The position numbers and the translations under genes were made by a program. A stretch of DNA of 39,347 bases from the NCBI GenBank assembly GCA_041748175.1, contig JBGTDU010000095.1:1-39347 (forward strand), written 5' to 3'. The notes below the pieces were generated by a model. That model ran no database searches. It was not told the origin of the DNA and saw only the letters and a list, made by a program, of their open reading frames with translations. This document shows, piece after piece, positions 6,370 through 14,791 of the stretch (within the stretch, counting starts at the first letter, position 1; every line of letters begins with the position of its first letter). Source of the DNA: JAHEJB01 sp041748175. Lineage in GTDB: Bacteria > Bacteroidota > Rhodothermia > Rhodothermales > Rubricoccaceae.

Positions 6370-6789
6370 TCATCCTTCTGTCGTCTGGGTTCGACTTAGA
6401 AACTGCTCGGCATTGTGAAACACATTGCGTCGAGGCAAGGTGGAAGCATTGATCTTGTAGTCGCTCCCGGACAGGCCCCAAGCACCACGCCTGACGTTCG
6501 CGTTAATCTCGTCCTTGTCGAACAGATAGCCAGAACTGCTCGATTCGAGAAGGACTAGGAAGTAATTCGCGACCAAGTCGTTTAGGAAGTCAACGTGTTT
6601 CTTACCGAGCCCCCAAAACGGCTTTGGAGAGCGGCTGAGTTTTACGATCATAAAGCCATTTGCGTGTACGAAGTAGTTACCTCGTCTAGGAACTACTGAA
6701 AACAGGGCGTATTCCTTGTCCTTCCAACGCGGAAACCTCGCTCCTATGGCGTCCACAAACTCCTGAATTTCGGTTTCTACTTTCGGCAT
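6370..6789 (-). CDS. Hypothetical protein, AT-richer than neighbours
   Basis: A 139-aa protein starting MPKVETEIQEFVDAIGARFP at the ATG at 6789. I do not recognise a family. It is a mixed alpha/beta soluble protein without signal peptide or membrane segment; notable stretches are VVPRRGNYFVHANGFMIVKL and FWGLGKKHVDFLNDLVANYF. Its base composition is visibly more AT-rich than the flanking genes, which suggests acquisition with the toxin-antitoxin block. It starts 23 bases after the dihydropyrimidinase stop and ends about 25 bases before mmsA-leader copy D. An upstream extension of the frame to 6906 overlaps the dihydropyrimidinase gene and is unlikely to be used. Confidence 0.6.
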   Translation of the reverse strand: MPKVETEIQEFVDAIGARFPRWKDKEYALFSVVPRRGNYFVHANGFMIVKLSRSPKPFWGLGKKHVDFLNDLVANYFLVLLESSSSGYLFDKDEINANVRRGAWGLSGSDYKINASTLPRRNVFHNAEQFLSRTQTTEG

Positions 6790-6811
6790 AGTGGCAGAGA
6801 ATGAAGAATGA

Positions 6812-8269
6812 TTATGCAGAAGCAGCTGTTGCGGCCTCCGATTCCAAATCAGTGGATGATATAGCACCCCGCAGCCCCGCCGTCTTCCTCGGCAGCCACT
6901 GCCCACGTCCCTCCTGCCCTACAACCTTGTAGTCGTCCACGATGACCTCGCCGCGCGAAATGGTCGTGCGGGCGAATCCGGCCAGCTCCCAGCCTTCGAA
7001 GGGCGACCAGTCGGCGTTGGTTTCCATCGTGGCTGGGTCCACTTTGATGGTTTTCGTCGGATGGATAATCGCGATGTCAGCGTCCCCGCCAACTTCGATA
7101 GCCCCCTTCTTTGGAGCGAGCCCCATGATCCGCGCGGGGTCGGTAGAGAGTTTGCGGCACATCTCGTCGAGCGAGATTCGGTTCTTCAGCACGCCGTGCG
7201 TGTAGACGAGCGGCATCAGCGTTTCGAGGCCCGGCATTCCCATCGGGATCTTCGTCCAGTCGCCCTCCCACATGGCCTTCTGCTCGCGTGTGAACGTGCA
7301 CGTGTCGGTCGAGACGACCGAGACTGTTCCTTCCTTCAAGCCCTGCCAGAGCCGCTCGACGTCCGCTGGTTTCTTGAGCTGCGGGCAGCAAGCGAAGAGA
7401 TGGCCGTCCTCGCGGTCGAAGACGGAATCATCCAAAACCAGGTACTGCGCGCAGGTTTCGGCGAGGACCGGCACGCCGCGTTCCTTCGCGGCCTTGATGA
7501 TCTCGGTGCCTTCGGCAGTCGACATATGGACGATGTACAACTGCCCACCTGTCACCTCGCTCCATGTGACGGCCCGCTGAATGGCCTCCGCTTCGATGAA
7601 GTTGGGCCGTGTCATTCGGTGGAGTCGCGCGCCGTACTTCTCCATCAACTCGGGTGTGTGGTGGCGCGCGATCAGTTCATCCAGCACGCGCGAAGACTCG
7701 GCGTGGACGAGCAACATCGTGCCGAGTTCGTTCATCAACTCCAGCGTCCCGAACATCGCTCGGTCGTCGGACTGCCAGCCCTCCGACTCGTAGATCATGA
7801 ACTCCTTGAACGTCGAGAAGCCGCGGTCCACCATCCCGCGGATCTGCTCCTTGTGCTCGTCCCAGCGCGTGATGCAGATGTGGAAGGTGTAGTCGATGAG
7901 CGCCTTGCCCTCGGCCTTCTTCATCCAGTTGTCGGCGGCGTCGTTGAGGGAGTCGCCTTCGTACGGGATGGCGAAATCGATGAGCGTGGTGACGCCGCCG
8001 CGGGCACCCGCTCGTGTGCCTGTCCGGTAGTCGTCGGACGAGACGGTGCCGCAAAAAGGCAACTCAAGGTGGACGTGGACGTCGAGCACGCCGGGGATGA
8101 CGTGATGCCCGGTCGCGTCGATGACGGTGGCGCCGTTGGTTTCGAGCCCCTCGCAGATGGCGGCGATTGTTTCGCCGACGATGCCGATGTCGACGTTGAT
8201 GGTGCCCGTCGGCGTAACGACGCTTCCGCCTCGGATGATGGTGTCGAATGAATTCAGGTTGCCTTGCAT
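6812..8269 (-). CDS. hydA: Dihydropyrimidinase (D-hydantoinase family)
   Basis: A 485-aa cyclic amidohydrolase that opens dihydrouracil or dihydrothymine to N-carbamoyl-beta-amino acids, step two of reductive pyrimidine degradation. Metal ligands are visible: HVHLELP (HxH), the carboxylated Lys in FKEFMIY, His in LLVHAES, His in YIVHMS and Asp in VSTDTCTF. Length is normal with the usual C-terminal beta-sandwich. Several in-frame starts exist (8338, 8278, 8269). I chose 8269 because TGAGG lies about 9 bases upstream, whereas it abuts the ATG at 8278. preT-like and mmsA genes on the same strand fit one catabolic locus. No beta-ureidopropionase or beta-alanine transaminase is present, so the pathway must be completed elsewhere. 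Confidence 0.9.
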   Translation of the reverse strand: MQGNLNSFDTIIRGGSVVTPTGTINVDIGIVGETIAAICEGLETNGATVIDATGHHVIPGVLDVHVHLELPFCGTVSSDDYRTGTRAGARGGVTTLIDFAIPYEGDSLNDAADNWMKKAEGKALIDYTFHICITRWDEHKEQIRGMVDRGFSTFKEFMIYESEGWQSDDRAMFGTLELMNELGTMLLVHAESSRVLDELIARHHTPELMEKYGARLHRMTRPNFIEAEAIQRAVTWSEVTGGQLYIVHMSTAEGTEIIKAAKERGVPVLAETCAQYLVLDDSVFDREDGHLFACCPQLKKPADVERLWQGLKEGTVSVVSTDTCTFTREQKAMWEGDWTKIPMGMPGLETLMPLVYTHGVLKNRISLDEMCRKLSTDPARIMGLAPKKGAIEVGGDADIAIIHPTKTIKVDPATMETNADWSPFEGWELAGFARTTISRGEVIVDDYKVVGQEGRGQWLPRKTAGLRGAISSTDLESEAATAASA

Positions 8270-8628
8270 AGTGTTCATCCTCAGAGGAGGCTGTCGAAAG
8301 GTACGGAGGCCAAACCCTCCGCCTCGCACGCTCGGCACGATGGTCCCCGCGCATGCCTGGCAGCGGCGCTGAGCGGCACCCCTAAATAGTAAATAGGGAT
8401 GAGTCTATTAGCTCCCCTCCTTGGACAATGAGGGGTTGGGGTGGCCGAGCTGTAGGCTCCCCCAGGCTTCCCTGAACGCGGCCCACTCGAAACTAGAGAC
8501 GCAGCCCTAGATTCGAGCCATGAGCAAGTCCTGATTTAGCGAAGCGAACGTGTGTACTGTCAGCATCACTTACCTTGTCGAGATCGAAAACCGACCTTCC
8601 CCACGATTCACTAGCTGTAGAGCCCCCG
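8270..8628. other. Divergent intergenic region with one hairpin
   Basis: This gap between the divergent dihydropyrimidinase and alcohol dehydrogenase genes must hold both promoters. I see no convincing pair of promoter boxes. A 6-bp hairpin (CCCCTC 8414-8419 with GAGGGG 8430-8435) is followed by GTTGGGG; this cluster resembles a dispersed intergenic repeat type but has no second copy in the window. No credible small gene was found. Confidence 0.4.
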
Positions 8629-9675
8629 ATGCCAACCAACGCCTTTGCCGCCCAATCCGCAACCTCGCCCCTCGCCCCGTTCTCGATCAACCGGCGTGAA
8701 CCGCTCGTCGGCGACGTGGAAATCGATATCCTCTTCTGCGGCGTTTGCCACAGCGACCTTCATTTCGTCCGCGATGAGTGGGGCATGACGAGCTTCCCCG
8801 TCGTGCCCGGCCACGAGATTCTCGGCCGGGTCACGCGCGTTGGCTCGGATGTGACCAAGTTTAACGTTGGCGATTTGGCCGCGGTGGGCTGCTTGGTGGA
8901 TTCCTGCCGCACGTGTCCGAGTTGCTCGCAAGGGCTGGAGCAGTTCTGTGAGAACGGGTCCGTCTTCTCGTACAACGGTCCGGACAAGCATTCGGGAGGC
9001 ATGACCTTCGGCGGGTATTCCGAAAAAATCGTCACCACGGAGGACTTCGTTCTCAAGGTGCCGGAGAACCTTGACCCCGCAGGCGCGGCCCCGTTGCTGT
9101 GCGCCGGCATCACGACGTATTCCCCGCTGCGCAAGTGGGGAGCAGGTCCCGGCAAGAAGGTTGGAGTCGTCGGGCTCGGCGGGCTCGGACACATGGGCGT
9201 GAAGTTCGCCCACGCCTTTGGGGCGCACACCGTCCTGTTCACGACCTCAGAGAGCAAGGTCGCAGATGGCAAGCGGCTCGGTGCCGATGAAGTCGTGATC
9301 TCCAAGGACGCCGATGCGATGGCCGCACACGCAGGCAGCTTCGACATGATCCTCGATACTGTTTCGGCGGATCACGACATGAACGCCTATCTCGGCCTGC
9401 TCAAACTCGACGGCACAATGGTCGTTGTAGGCGCTCCACCCAATCCGCAGGCCGTGAGCGTATTCAGCCTGCTGTTCCCACGTCGCCAGCTTGCCGGTTC
9501 GCTCATCGGCGGGCTGCCCGAGACGCAAGAGATGCTCGATTTCTGCGGCGAGCACAACATCGTCTGCGACATCGAACTCATCAAAATGCAGGAGATCAAC
9601 GAAGCCTACGAGCGGATGCTCAACAGCGACGTGAAATATCGCTTTGTGATCGATATGGCCTCATTGAAGAATTGA
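8629..9675 (+). CDS. Zinc-dependent NAD(P) alcohol dehydrogenase (cinnamyl-alcohol/YahK-type)
   Basis: A 348-aa medium-chain dehydrogenase. Catalytic zinc ligands are seen in CGVCHSDLH, VPGHEILG and LLCAGITTY. The structural zinc lobe is CRTCPSCSQGLEQFC and the Rossmann motif is VGLGGLGHMGVK. The pattern matches broad-range aldehyde reductases of the YahK/CAD group that interconvert aldehydes and primary alcohols, usually with NADP(H). Its substrate cannot be told from sequence. I chose the ATG at 8629 (MPTNAFAAQSATSPLAPF) because it fits family length; the frame is open from 8575. It stands alone, with the convergent SDR gene 207 bp downstream. Confidence 0.88.
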   Translation: MPTNAFAAQSATSPLAPFSINRREPLVGDVEIDILFCGVCHSDLHFVRDEWGMTSFPVVPGHEILGRVTRVGSDVTKFNVGDLAAVGCLVDSCRTCPSCSQGLEQFCENGSVFSYNGPDKHSGGMTFGGYSEKIVTTEDFVLKVPENLDPAGAAPLLCAGITTYSPLRKWGAGPGKKVGVVGLGGLGHMGVKFAHAFGAHTVLFTTSESKVADGKRLGADEVVISKDADAMAAHAGSFDMILDTVSADHDMNAYLGLLKLDGTMVVVGAPPNPQAVSVFSLLFPRRQLAGSLIGGLPETQEMLDFCGEHNIVCDIELIKMQEINEAYERMLNSDVKYRFVIDMASLKN

Positions 9676-9882
9676 CGGCCCGTCAACAACGCGGTATCCA
9701 GTCAGAGATTCCGAAGACTAAAAAGGTCTTATCCTGCCCAGCAACGCTTCGGGTGTGCTCTATCTCGAACATTGAGGATGGGCAGACGCTCTATGCGGGA
9801 GTGAATGATCCGCGTGGTCGACGGACAAGGCGGGACAAGCCGACTGGCGTGTCATCCACGGATACACTGTCCCGGTTTTCTT

Positions 9883-10602
9883 CTACCCTTTCGGCCGCAA
9901 TGGCCGCATCGCGACTTCGGAAATCAGATAATTGTCGGGGCCTTCGAGCACGTGGATGACCGTGGCCGCCACGTCTTCAGGCTGCATAGGGTTTGTCGAC
10001 TCGCCGCCGCCGCTGGAGGATGCGAACTGCGTGGCCACCGAGCCGGGATAAATGCACGACACCTTGATGCCGTCCTCACGCAACTCCTTCATGAGTGCCT
10101 CGCTGTAGCCACGAAGCGCGAACTTCGTCGCGTTGTATGCGCTGAGGTTTGGGTTTCCAATCAGTCCGGCAACGGACGCGATGTTTATGATGTGTCCGCC
10201 AAAGCCGGTCCGTTCGTTCTGCTTCTGCATGATGGGCACGACCTCGCGCGCGCAGTAGTGCGCGCCATTCAGGTTCACGTCAATCTGCAAATTCCAGTCG
10301 TCCAGCGACAAGGTTGAGATCCCACCAAAACGACCCAGCCCAGCGTTGTTGATGAGGACATCCAGCGAATCCGTGGAATCCTGAACGAAGGCGAAAGCCC
10401 GCTTGACGGCGTCCGGGTCAGTCACGTCGCAGACGATGGCCTGAAAGCGGTCGCCCAGTTCCTCGCCGACTCCCTTCAGGTCAGCTTCGCTGCGCGCGAG
10501 CCCGAAAACCGTTGCGCCTTTCATGATGAGTTGCCGTGAGAAGTGTTCGCCGAGCCCACGACTGGCCCCAGTTACGACGGCTACTTTGTTCTGGAGGTCC
10601 AT
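9883..10602 (-). CDS. Short-chain dehydrogenase/reductase
   Basis: A 239-aa classical SDR with the cofactor motif TGASRGLG, the NNAG motif (INNAGLGRFGG), a catalytic Ser in NIASVAG and YNATK as the YxxxK pair. The C-terminal MRPLRPKG resembles the uncharacterised 3-ketoacyl-ACP-reductase-like group. The substrate is unknown. The ATG at 10602 gives the standard start MDLQNKVAVVTGAS; a longer frame to 10674 is not needed. It is divergent from the dioxygenase gene, with a 126-bp shared promoter region. Confidence 0.88.
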   Translation of the reverse strand: MDLQNKVAVVTGASRGLGEHFSRQLIMKGATVFGLARSEADLKGVGEELGDRFQAIVCDVTDPDAVKRAFAFVQDSTDSLDVLINNAGLGRFGGISTLSLDDWNLQIDVNLNGAHYCAREVVPIMQKQNERTGFGGHIINIASVAGLIGNPNLSAYNATKFALRGYSEALMKELREDGIKVSCIYPGSVATQFASSSGGGESTNPMQPEDVAATVIHVLEGPDNYLISEVAMRPLRPKG

Positions 10603-10728
10603 GGCTGTTTCGGGTGGTATCCGGATTGTTCGATCGACTGACCTACGGTACGAAATCCAGCGGGAATTCCCCACACGTGACGTGTCTGATCGTCGCTATC
10701 CTTCCGCCGATCGCAACGACCCAGAAGA

Positions 10729-11991
10729 ATGACTGAGACCGAATCCGACTGGTGGGACTTTTCCCTTGACCCGGACGTGCGCCAAAGCCCCGACACGGCG
10801 CGATTGACCGACCAGCAGGGGATGCCCCGTGTCAATCCGCCCGACGAGAACGATCGCCGCTTCATTGAGTACGGGCACTACCTGGGTTTGGATCGCCTGC
10901 TTGACGCTCAAAAGCCGTCCTCGGTCATTCCCGACGAGCGCATCTTTATCGTCATCCACCAGATGTTTGAGCTGGTTTTCAAGCAGATGACGTTTGACCT
11001 CGGCGTCGTCGCCCAGACGCTGCATCAACTGCTCGGGCTCGACAACGCGACGTTCGACGCACTCTGCCAGGAGAATCTGCCCACGGAATCCGGACCTTCT
11101 TCTTTCTGGCGGCCGGCCATGACTGCCGTGGCGCGTCTCAGGCATTCGGCGCGATCCGTACTTCCGACGGTCATGGCCTTCGTCGGCAAAGGCGAAGACG
11201 ACGATGTGCTCTTTTCGAGCCTGGAATACGCGCTGTTCAGGGATTTTCTGACACCCGCCAGCGGCTTCCAGTCCGCCCAGTTGCGGTTGATTCAACGTGC
11301 GTTCGGCAAGACACCCTACCTTGGGCTGCGCGTTTTTCCGGGCGCTTCGTTCGGCCAGAACTACACAGGCTGCCCGGTCAACCACTTAGGCGTTGCCGAT
11401 CCACTGGTTCTCCGAAGTGGTCACGAGCGCACGTACCCCGAAGAAGGACATCCCGCGCGAATCGTTGCCGAACTGGACGACATCGCACACGCCGTGCTCT
11501 CGCGGTTGGGGTCAACGTTCCAGGATGTGGACCGCGTCATCGGCATTCGCCAGATAAAGGGGGACGACGTGGATCGCGCCGTGACTCGGGTTCAAACGAC
11601 GATGGGCGATCAGTCAGACGCCGAGGCGGCGACCGAGCGCTTCCGCGCGGACCTGTTCGCCGTCGTTGCAAAGGAGAACGAGCGGCGGCGCTCACTCTCG
11701 GCCGCCCGACGAGCCGCTACCAAGCTGCACGACCACAAAACCTGCCTCACCTTTGTCCTCGACCGCATCTCAGCCACTGACACGGCACTCCACTCAACGA
11801 ATCCCGACAGTTTCCTGACCATCCACCGCAAAACGGTCAAGCGGCACGTCCCGGATGATTCGGGGACGGGCGGTGGCGGCCTGCCGTACCTCGTAACGAG
11901 CCAGCGCTTCCTCCTTCCGTTCTTCCCTGCCCTCGTCGCATACTCAGACCTGCGGACCTCCGGGACGGAAGATCATCGCGAAGGGTGGTAA
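10729..11991 (+). CDS. Tryptophan 2,3-dioxygenase family protein, atypically long
   Basis: A 420-aa haem dioxygenase-like protein. Family marks are YGHYLGLDRLLDAQ, the distal-pocket segment IHQMFELVFKQMTFDLG, GFQSAQLRLIQRAFG, and near the C-terminus TIHRKTVKRH followed by GTGGGGLPYL. The last segment matches the region of the haem-ligating His and the substrate-binding GTGGS loop. Canonical bacterial enzymes are about 280 aa and open the indole ring of Trp to N-formylkynurenine. This one has extra N-terminal residues and a long charged segment around 270-330 (DRAVTRVQTT, RRRSLSAARRAATK). No other kynurenine-pathway gene is nearby, so true tryptophan oxidation is likely but unproven. Confidence 0.82.
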   Translation: MTETESDWWDFSLDPDVRQSPDTARLTDQQGMPRVNPPDENDRRFIEYGHYLGLDRLLDAQKPSSVIPDERIFIVIHQMFELVFKQMTFDLGVVAQTLHQLLGLDNATFDALCQENLPTESGPSSFWRPAMTAVARLRHSARSVLPTVMAFVGKGEDDDVLFSSLEYALFRDFLTPASGFQSAQLRLIQRAFGKTPYLGLRVFPGASFGQNYTGCPVNHLGVADPLVLRSGHERTYPEEGHPARIVAELDDIAHAVLSRLGSTFQDVDRVIGIRQIKGDDVDRAVTRVQTTMGDQSDAEAATERFRADLFAVVAKENERRRSLSAARRAATKLHDHKTCLTFVLDRISATDTALHSTNPDSFLTIHRKTVKRHVPDDSGTGGGGLPYLVTSQRFLLPFFPALVAYSDLRTSGTEDHREGW

Positions 11992-12001
11992 GGGTTAGCG
12001 G

Positions 12002-12367
12002 TCAGGAATCTCCTTTAGCCCTCGTGAGGTCAATCGTCTCAACGGCATGCCGGAGATGAGGGATGACGATGCTTCCGCCAACGACTAGCGCCACGTTCAT
12101 CGCATCGTCCAGCTCGTCGTCGGAGAAACCCGCTTCGACGCATTGGCCGATGTGGTAGTCGATGCAGTCGTTGCAACGGAGTACCATCGAAGCGACCAGG
12201 CCCAGCAGCTCCTTCGTTCGCGAGTCCAGGGCACCGTCCCTGTACGCTGCCGTGTCGAGGTTGAAAAACCGCTTGATGCCTCGGTGGTCCTTCTCCTCCA
12301 GAATCCTGTGGTTCATGCGTTCGCGGTATGCCGCGAAAGCGTCGATACGGTTGGACGTCTCCGACAT
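12002..12367 (-). CDS. Carboxymuconolactone decarboxylase / AhpD-like protein
   Basis: A 121-aa alpha-helical CMD-family protein. The CxxC motif CNDCIDYHIGQCVEAG is the AhpD-type redox centre. It is flanked by TKELLGLVASMVLR and by the family pattern DDAMNVALVVGGSIVIPHLR. It is likely a thiol-based peroxidase-like or disulfide reductase protein. I chose the ATG at 12367 (MSETSNRIDAFAAYRERM); the frame extends to 12523 but runs through low-complexity repeat sequence. It is convergent with the dioxygenase gene. Confidence 0.85.
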   Translation of the reverse strand: MSETSNRIDAFAAYRERMNHRILEEKDHRGIKRFFNLDTAAYRDGALDSRTKELLGLVASMVLRCNDCIDYHIGQCVEAGFSDDELDDAMNVALVVGGSIVIPHLRHAVETIDLTRAKGDS

Positions 12368-12670
12368 TGGAGGTAGCGGTTTGTGGGCGAGGAGGGAATT
12401 GGACGAATCTACGGGATGACAACAGATGACGGAGGACGGCGGCCGACGAACCGAGGACGGATTGCAGATTTCGGCTAACGAAACGACAGATGTCCTCAAC
12501 CTCTCACGCTTTTCGCATTTCACCTCCCTCTTTCGCGTCGCCCTTCCCCTTCGCCGTTCTCACTTTTCCCTTTCCCCCCCTCACTTTTACCTTCCCCCTT
12601 AACCCTATCCTCCCGCAACCTCTCCCTGCCTTGACCGTACTTTTCGCCTCTCACCCCAAAGCGACGGAGC
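12368..12670. other. Intergenic region: GACGGAGGACGG-type repeat and polypyrimidine tract
   Basis: This divergent gap contains two unusual stretches. First, at about 12426-12463, a GACGGAGGACGGCGGCCGAC repeat occurs, with a similar sequence upstream of hisS near 17305. Second, 12525-12605 on the plus strand is almost all C and T (CTTTCCCCCCCTCAC, CCTTCCCCTTCGCC), built of imperfect CCCTT/TTCCC units. The PspC gene starts 66 bases further on. No small gene is evident; frames across here give only low-complexity peptides. Confidence 0.5.
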
Positions 12671-13477
12671 ATGGCCACTCGCCAACGCACTCAACCTCAA
12701 CAAGGCGACGGACAGGAAGAGCAGGACGGACTGCTTGCGTACGAGTCGATGTTCGGTCTCGACAATGACATCACGGAGGACGATGTCGAGGATTTTCTGG
12801 AGGACCAGGAGGTTGAGGAGCAGCTGAAGGAGAAAAAGGAAGGCTTCCTGAATCTCCAAACAGGTTCGGGGCTCGCGATCATCGCGATCGGCACGATCTA
12901 TCTCCTCCAGAATCTCGGCTTTTTCCCGCTGCCATTCAGTTTGGGCGCGTTCGTGTCGCTGCTTCCATGGCTCGCGGGCATTCTTATCATCATGACGGGC
13001 TTCGGCGTTTTGTCCTGGAGTCCGTCGCGCCGTCGACTCAAGGCCCGGCGCAAGGCGCGCGAGCGGAGGGCTCGGACTGCACGAATGCAGAAGACCATGG
13101 GCCACGTCGGGCCCACGCAACAGCGCACCGCCACGACGGCATTCGAACAGGCCAGAATGACGGCACAACGAGCAGCGAGGGAGGCCGGTCGCAGCGCCGA
13201 GCGAGCCCGAGCGAGGGTCGGTCAACGCAGATCTGGGACACGGAAACGCCTGGCAAAATCGCGCGAGCACAAGGTAGTCGCGGGAGTCGCAGGAGGGATC
13301 GCGAGCTACCTCGGAATCGACCCTGTGCTCGTTCGAATCGCCTTCGTTATCGGCACCATCGTCGGAAGTGGTGCCACCATCCCGCTCTACATAATCCTCG
13401 CGTTCGTCCTCCCCAAAGCAGATATCTTCGACGAGCAGGATGACGACGACCCCTTTGTGACGATCGTCAAGGACTAG
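12671..13477 (+). CDS. PspC-domain membrane protein with acidic N-terminal extension
   Basis: A 268-aa protein with an acidic N-terminal segment (EDDVEDFLEDQEVEEQLKEK). Two hydrophobic helices follow at about 67-83 (LAIIAIGTIYLLQN) and 90-112 (LGAFVSLLPWLAGILIIMTG), then a long Arg/Ala-rich segment (about 118-200). The C-terminal PspC domain includes REHKVVAGVAGGIASYLGID, DPVLVRIAFVIGTIV and PLYIILAFVLP. PspC proteins sense or buffer envelope stress. The layout (extra membrane region plus C-terminal PspC) differs from the short E. coli PspC. No other psp gene is adjacent. The start at 12671 lies just after CGACGGAGC. Confidence 0.8.
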   Translation: MATRQRTQPQQGDGQEEQDGLLAYESMFGLDNDITEDDVEDFLEDQEVEEQLKEKKEGFLNLQTGSGLAIIAIGTIYLLQNLGFFPLPFSLGAFVSLLPWLAGILIIMTGFGVLSWSPSRRRLKARRKARERRARTARMQKTMGHVGPTQQRTATTAFEQARMTAQRAAREAGRSAERARARVGQRRSGTRKRLAKSREHKVVAGVAGGIASYLGIDPVLVRIAFVIGTIVGSGATIPLYIILAFVLPKADIFDEQDDDDPFVTIVKD

Positions 13478-13480
13478 CGC

Positions 13481-14791
13481 CTACGCGGCAGGCAACGACC
13501 CGGCAACAGCCACGCTCAGCGCCTCCGGATCGAAGTGTTTCCGGATCGCCGTGTTGGCTTCGTCAAGTGAAATCGCTTTCACGAGCTGCGGATACTCGTC
13601 GAGATAGGAAACGGGAAATCCGCGCTCGGCATTGACCAGCAGGCGCGCAGCAAGGCTGCCTGTCGTGGCAAGGCCGATCACATGGTTTCCGGCAATCGTC
13701 ATCTTTTTCTCCTCCAACTCGTCGGCGGTGATGCCCGCGGCAGCGAAATCCCGCACGACACTAAGCGTTGCGTCCACACCCCGCGTGAGATTCTCGGACG
13801 AGAGTGATACATCGATGTGCCAATATCCACCGTGCTCAATGTTGACGCCAGCGAGCGCCGAGCCGATTCCGTAGGTGAGGCCCATTTGGTCGCGAACGAT
13901 CTGCATCAGGCGGGCGGAAAAGTTTCCGCCGAGCACATTGTTGCCGACGTACAAGGGGAGAAAATCGTCATCGTCGCGGCGGAGACTTAGCGCGTGCCCG
14001 AACCGAACATCGAGGTTCTGCTTCTCTGCCATCGCGACATTCTCGCGAGCCGGGGCGACCGTCTCCGCGTCCTTTGAGTACTGCCCGGTCAATCCGTGAG
14101 TGGGCCAATCTCCCAGACAGGCTCGCACGCTCTCGCCCACGACGCCCATATCGAGATCTCCGGCGAACGCGATGTGGAAGCCGTCCGAGCCAAAGTGGCC
14201 CTTATGGTAAGCGGCGACCTCATCAATGGTCAACTTTTCTAGTGCGTCAATTTCGTCGGCGAACGAACGCACGTGGTTCGGATGATCCGTTTTAAAAAGC
14301 ATTCGCTTCAACGCACCGGACGCCTGCGCGGTGGTGGAGTCCATGGCATTCCGTACCCCCGCGATGGCCTTCGCGCGCTCCTTGGCGAATTCGTCAGGGT
14401 CCAGGAGAGGCTCCCGTAATTGTTCTGCCACAATGGCTAGAATTTCCGTGACGTCTTCCTTCAACACTTTGCCCGAAAAACCTACGCGAAGGGTGTCGGG
14501 GTAAAACGAAAGCTGCGCGCCGCGGCCTTCGATGGCCTCGGCGATAGCAAAGCGATCTCGGTGCCGCGTGCCTTTGTCGAGAAGATCTACAACGAGGTGT
14601 TGGGCAAGATCGTCGGCCCCCGTCAGATCCGGCGCGGTTTCGAAGGAGCCACGAAACGAAACGACATCACGCACCTTACTCGGGATCATCCAAAGCGAGG
14701 CGCCCCCCGCTCGTGTCACCACCGTGCGTGCAGCAAGCGTGTCTGTTTCGGCCACGAGTTCCTCCTTAAAATCGGGACTGGTGGACGTCAT
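13481..14791 (-). CDS. M16-family peptidase-like protein lacking the HxxEH zinc motif
   Basis: A 436-aa single M16 unit (two halves). Where active enzymes have HxxEH followed by KGT, this protein reads DDLAQHLVVDLLDKGTRHRD: a His remains but the Glu-His of the motif is missing. The C-terminal half keeps the R/Y-type segment (RDQMGLTYGIGSALAG). This is the pattern of the non-catalytic partner in two-gene M16 systems (as in alpha-MPP-like subunits), which binds substrate for an active subunit. No active M16 gene is in the window. Its start overlaps the lgt stop by 4 bases (ATGA), so it is translationally coupled to lgt. Confidence 0.82.
   Translation of the reverse strand: MTSTSPDFKEELVAETDTLAARTVVTRAGGASLWMIPSKVRDVVSFRGSFETAPDLTGADDLAQHLVVDLLDKGTRHRDRFAIAEAIEGRGAQLSFYPDTLRVGFSGKVLKEDVTEILAIVAEQLREPLLDPDEFAKERAKAIAGVRNAMDSTTAQASGALKRMLFKTDHPNHVRSFADEIDALEKLTIDEVAAYHKGHFGSDGFHIAFAGDLDMGVVGESVRACLGDWPTHGLTGQYSKDAETVAPARENVAMAEKQNLDVRFGHALSLRRDDDDFLPLYVGNNVLGGNFSARLMQIVRDQMGLTYGIGSALAGVNIEHGGYWHIDVSLSSENLTRGVDATLSVVRDFAAAGITADELEEKKMTIAGNHVIGLATTGSLAARLLVNAERGFPVSYLDEYPQLVKAISLDEANTAIRKHFDPEALSVAVAGSLPAA

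Noticed and set aside
6790..6906. Upstream extension of the orphan gene (6370-6789)
   Set aside because: It would overlap the dihydropyrimidinase C-terminus, while the ATG at 6789 begins a normal soluble protein.
7061..8251. 396-codon plus-strand frame antisense to dihydropyrimidinase
   Set aside because: Shadow of the real gene; composition is Arg/His/Asp-rich as expected for an antisense frame.
9676..9882. Possible small gene between alcohol dehydrogenase and SDR
   Set aside because: The frames there are short or read into the SDR gene, with no ribosome site or family resemblance; the gap separates two convergent genes.
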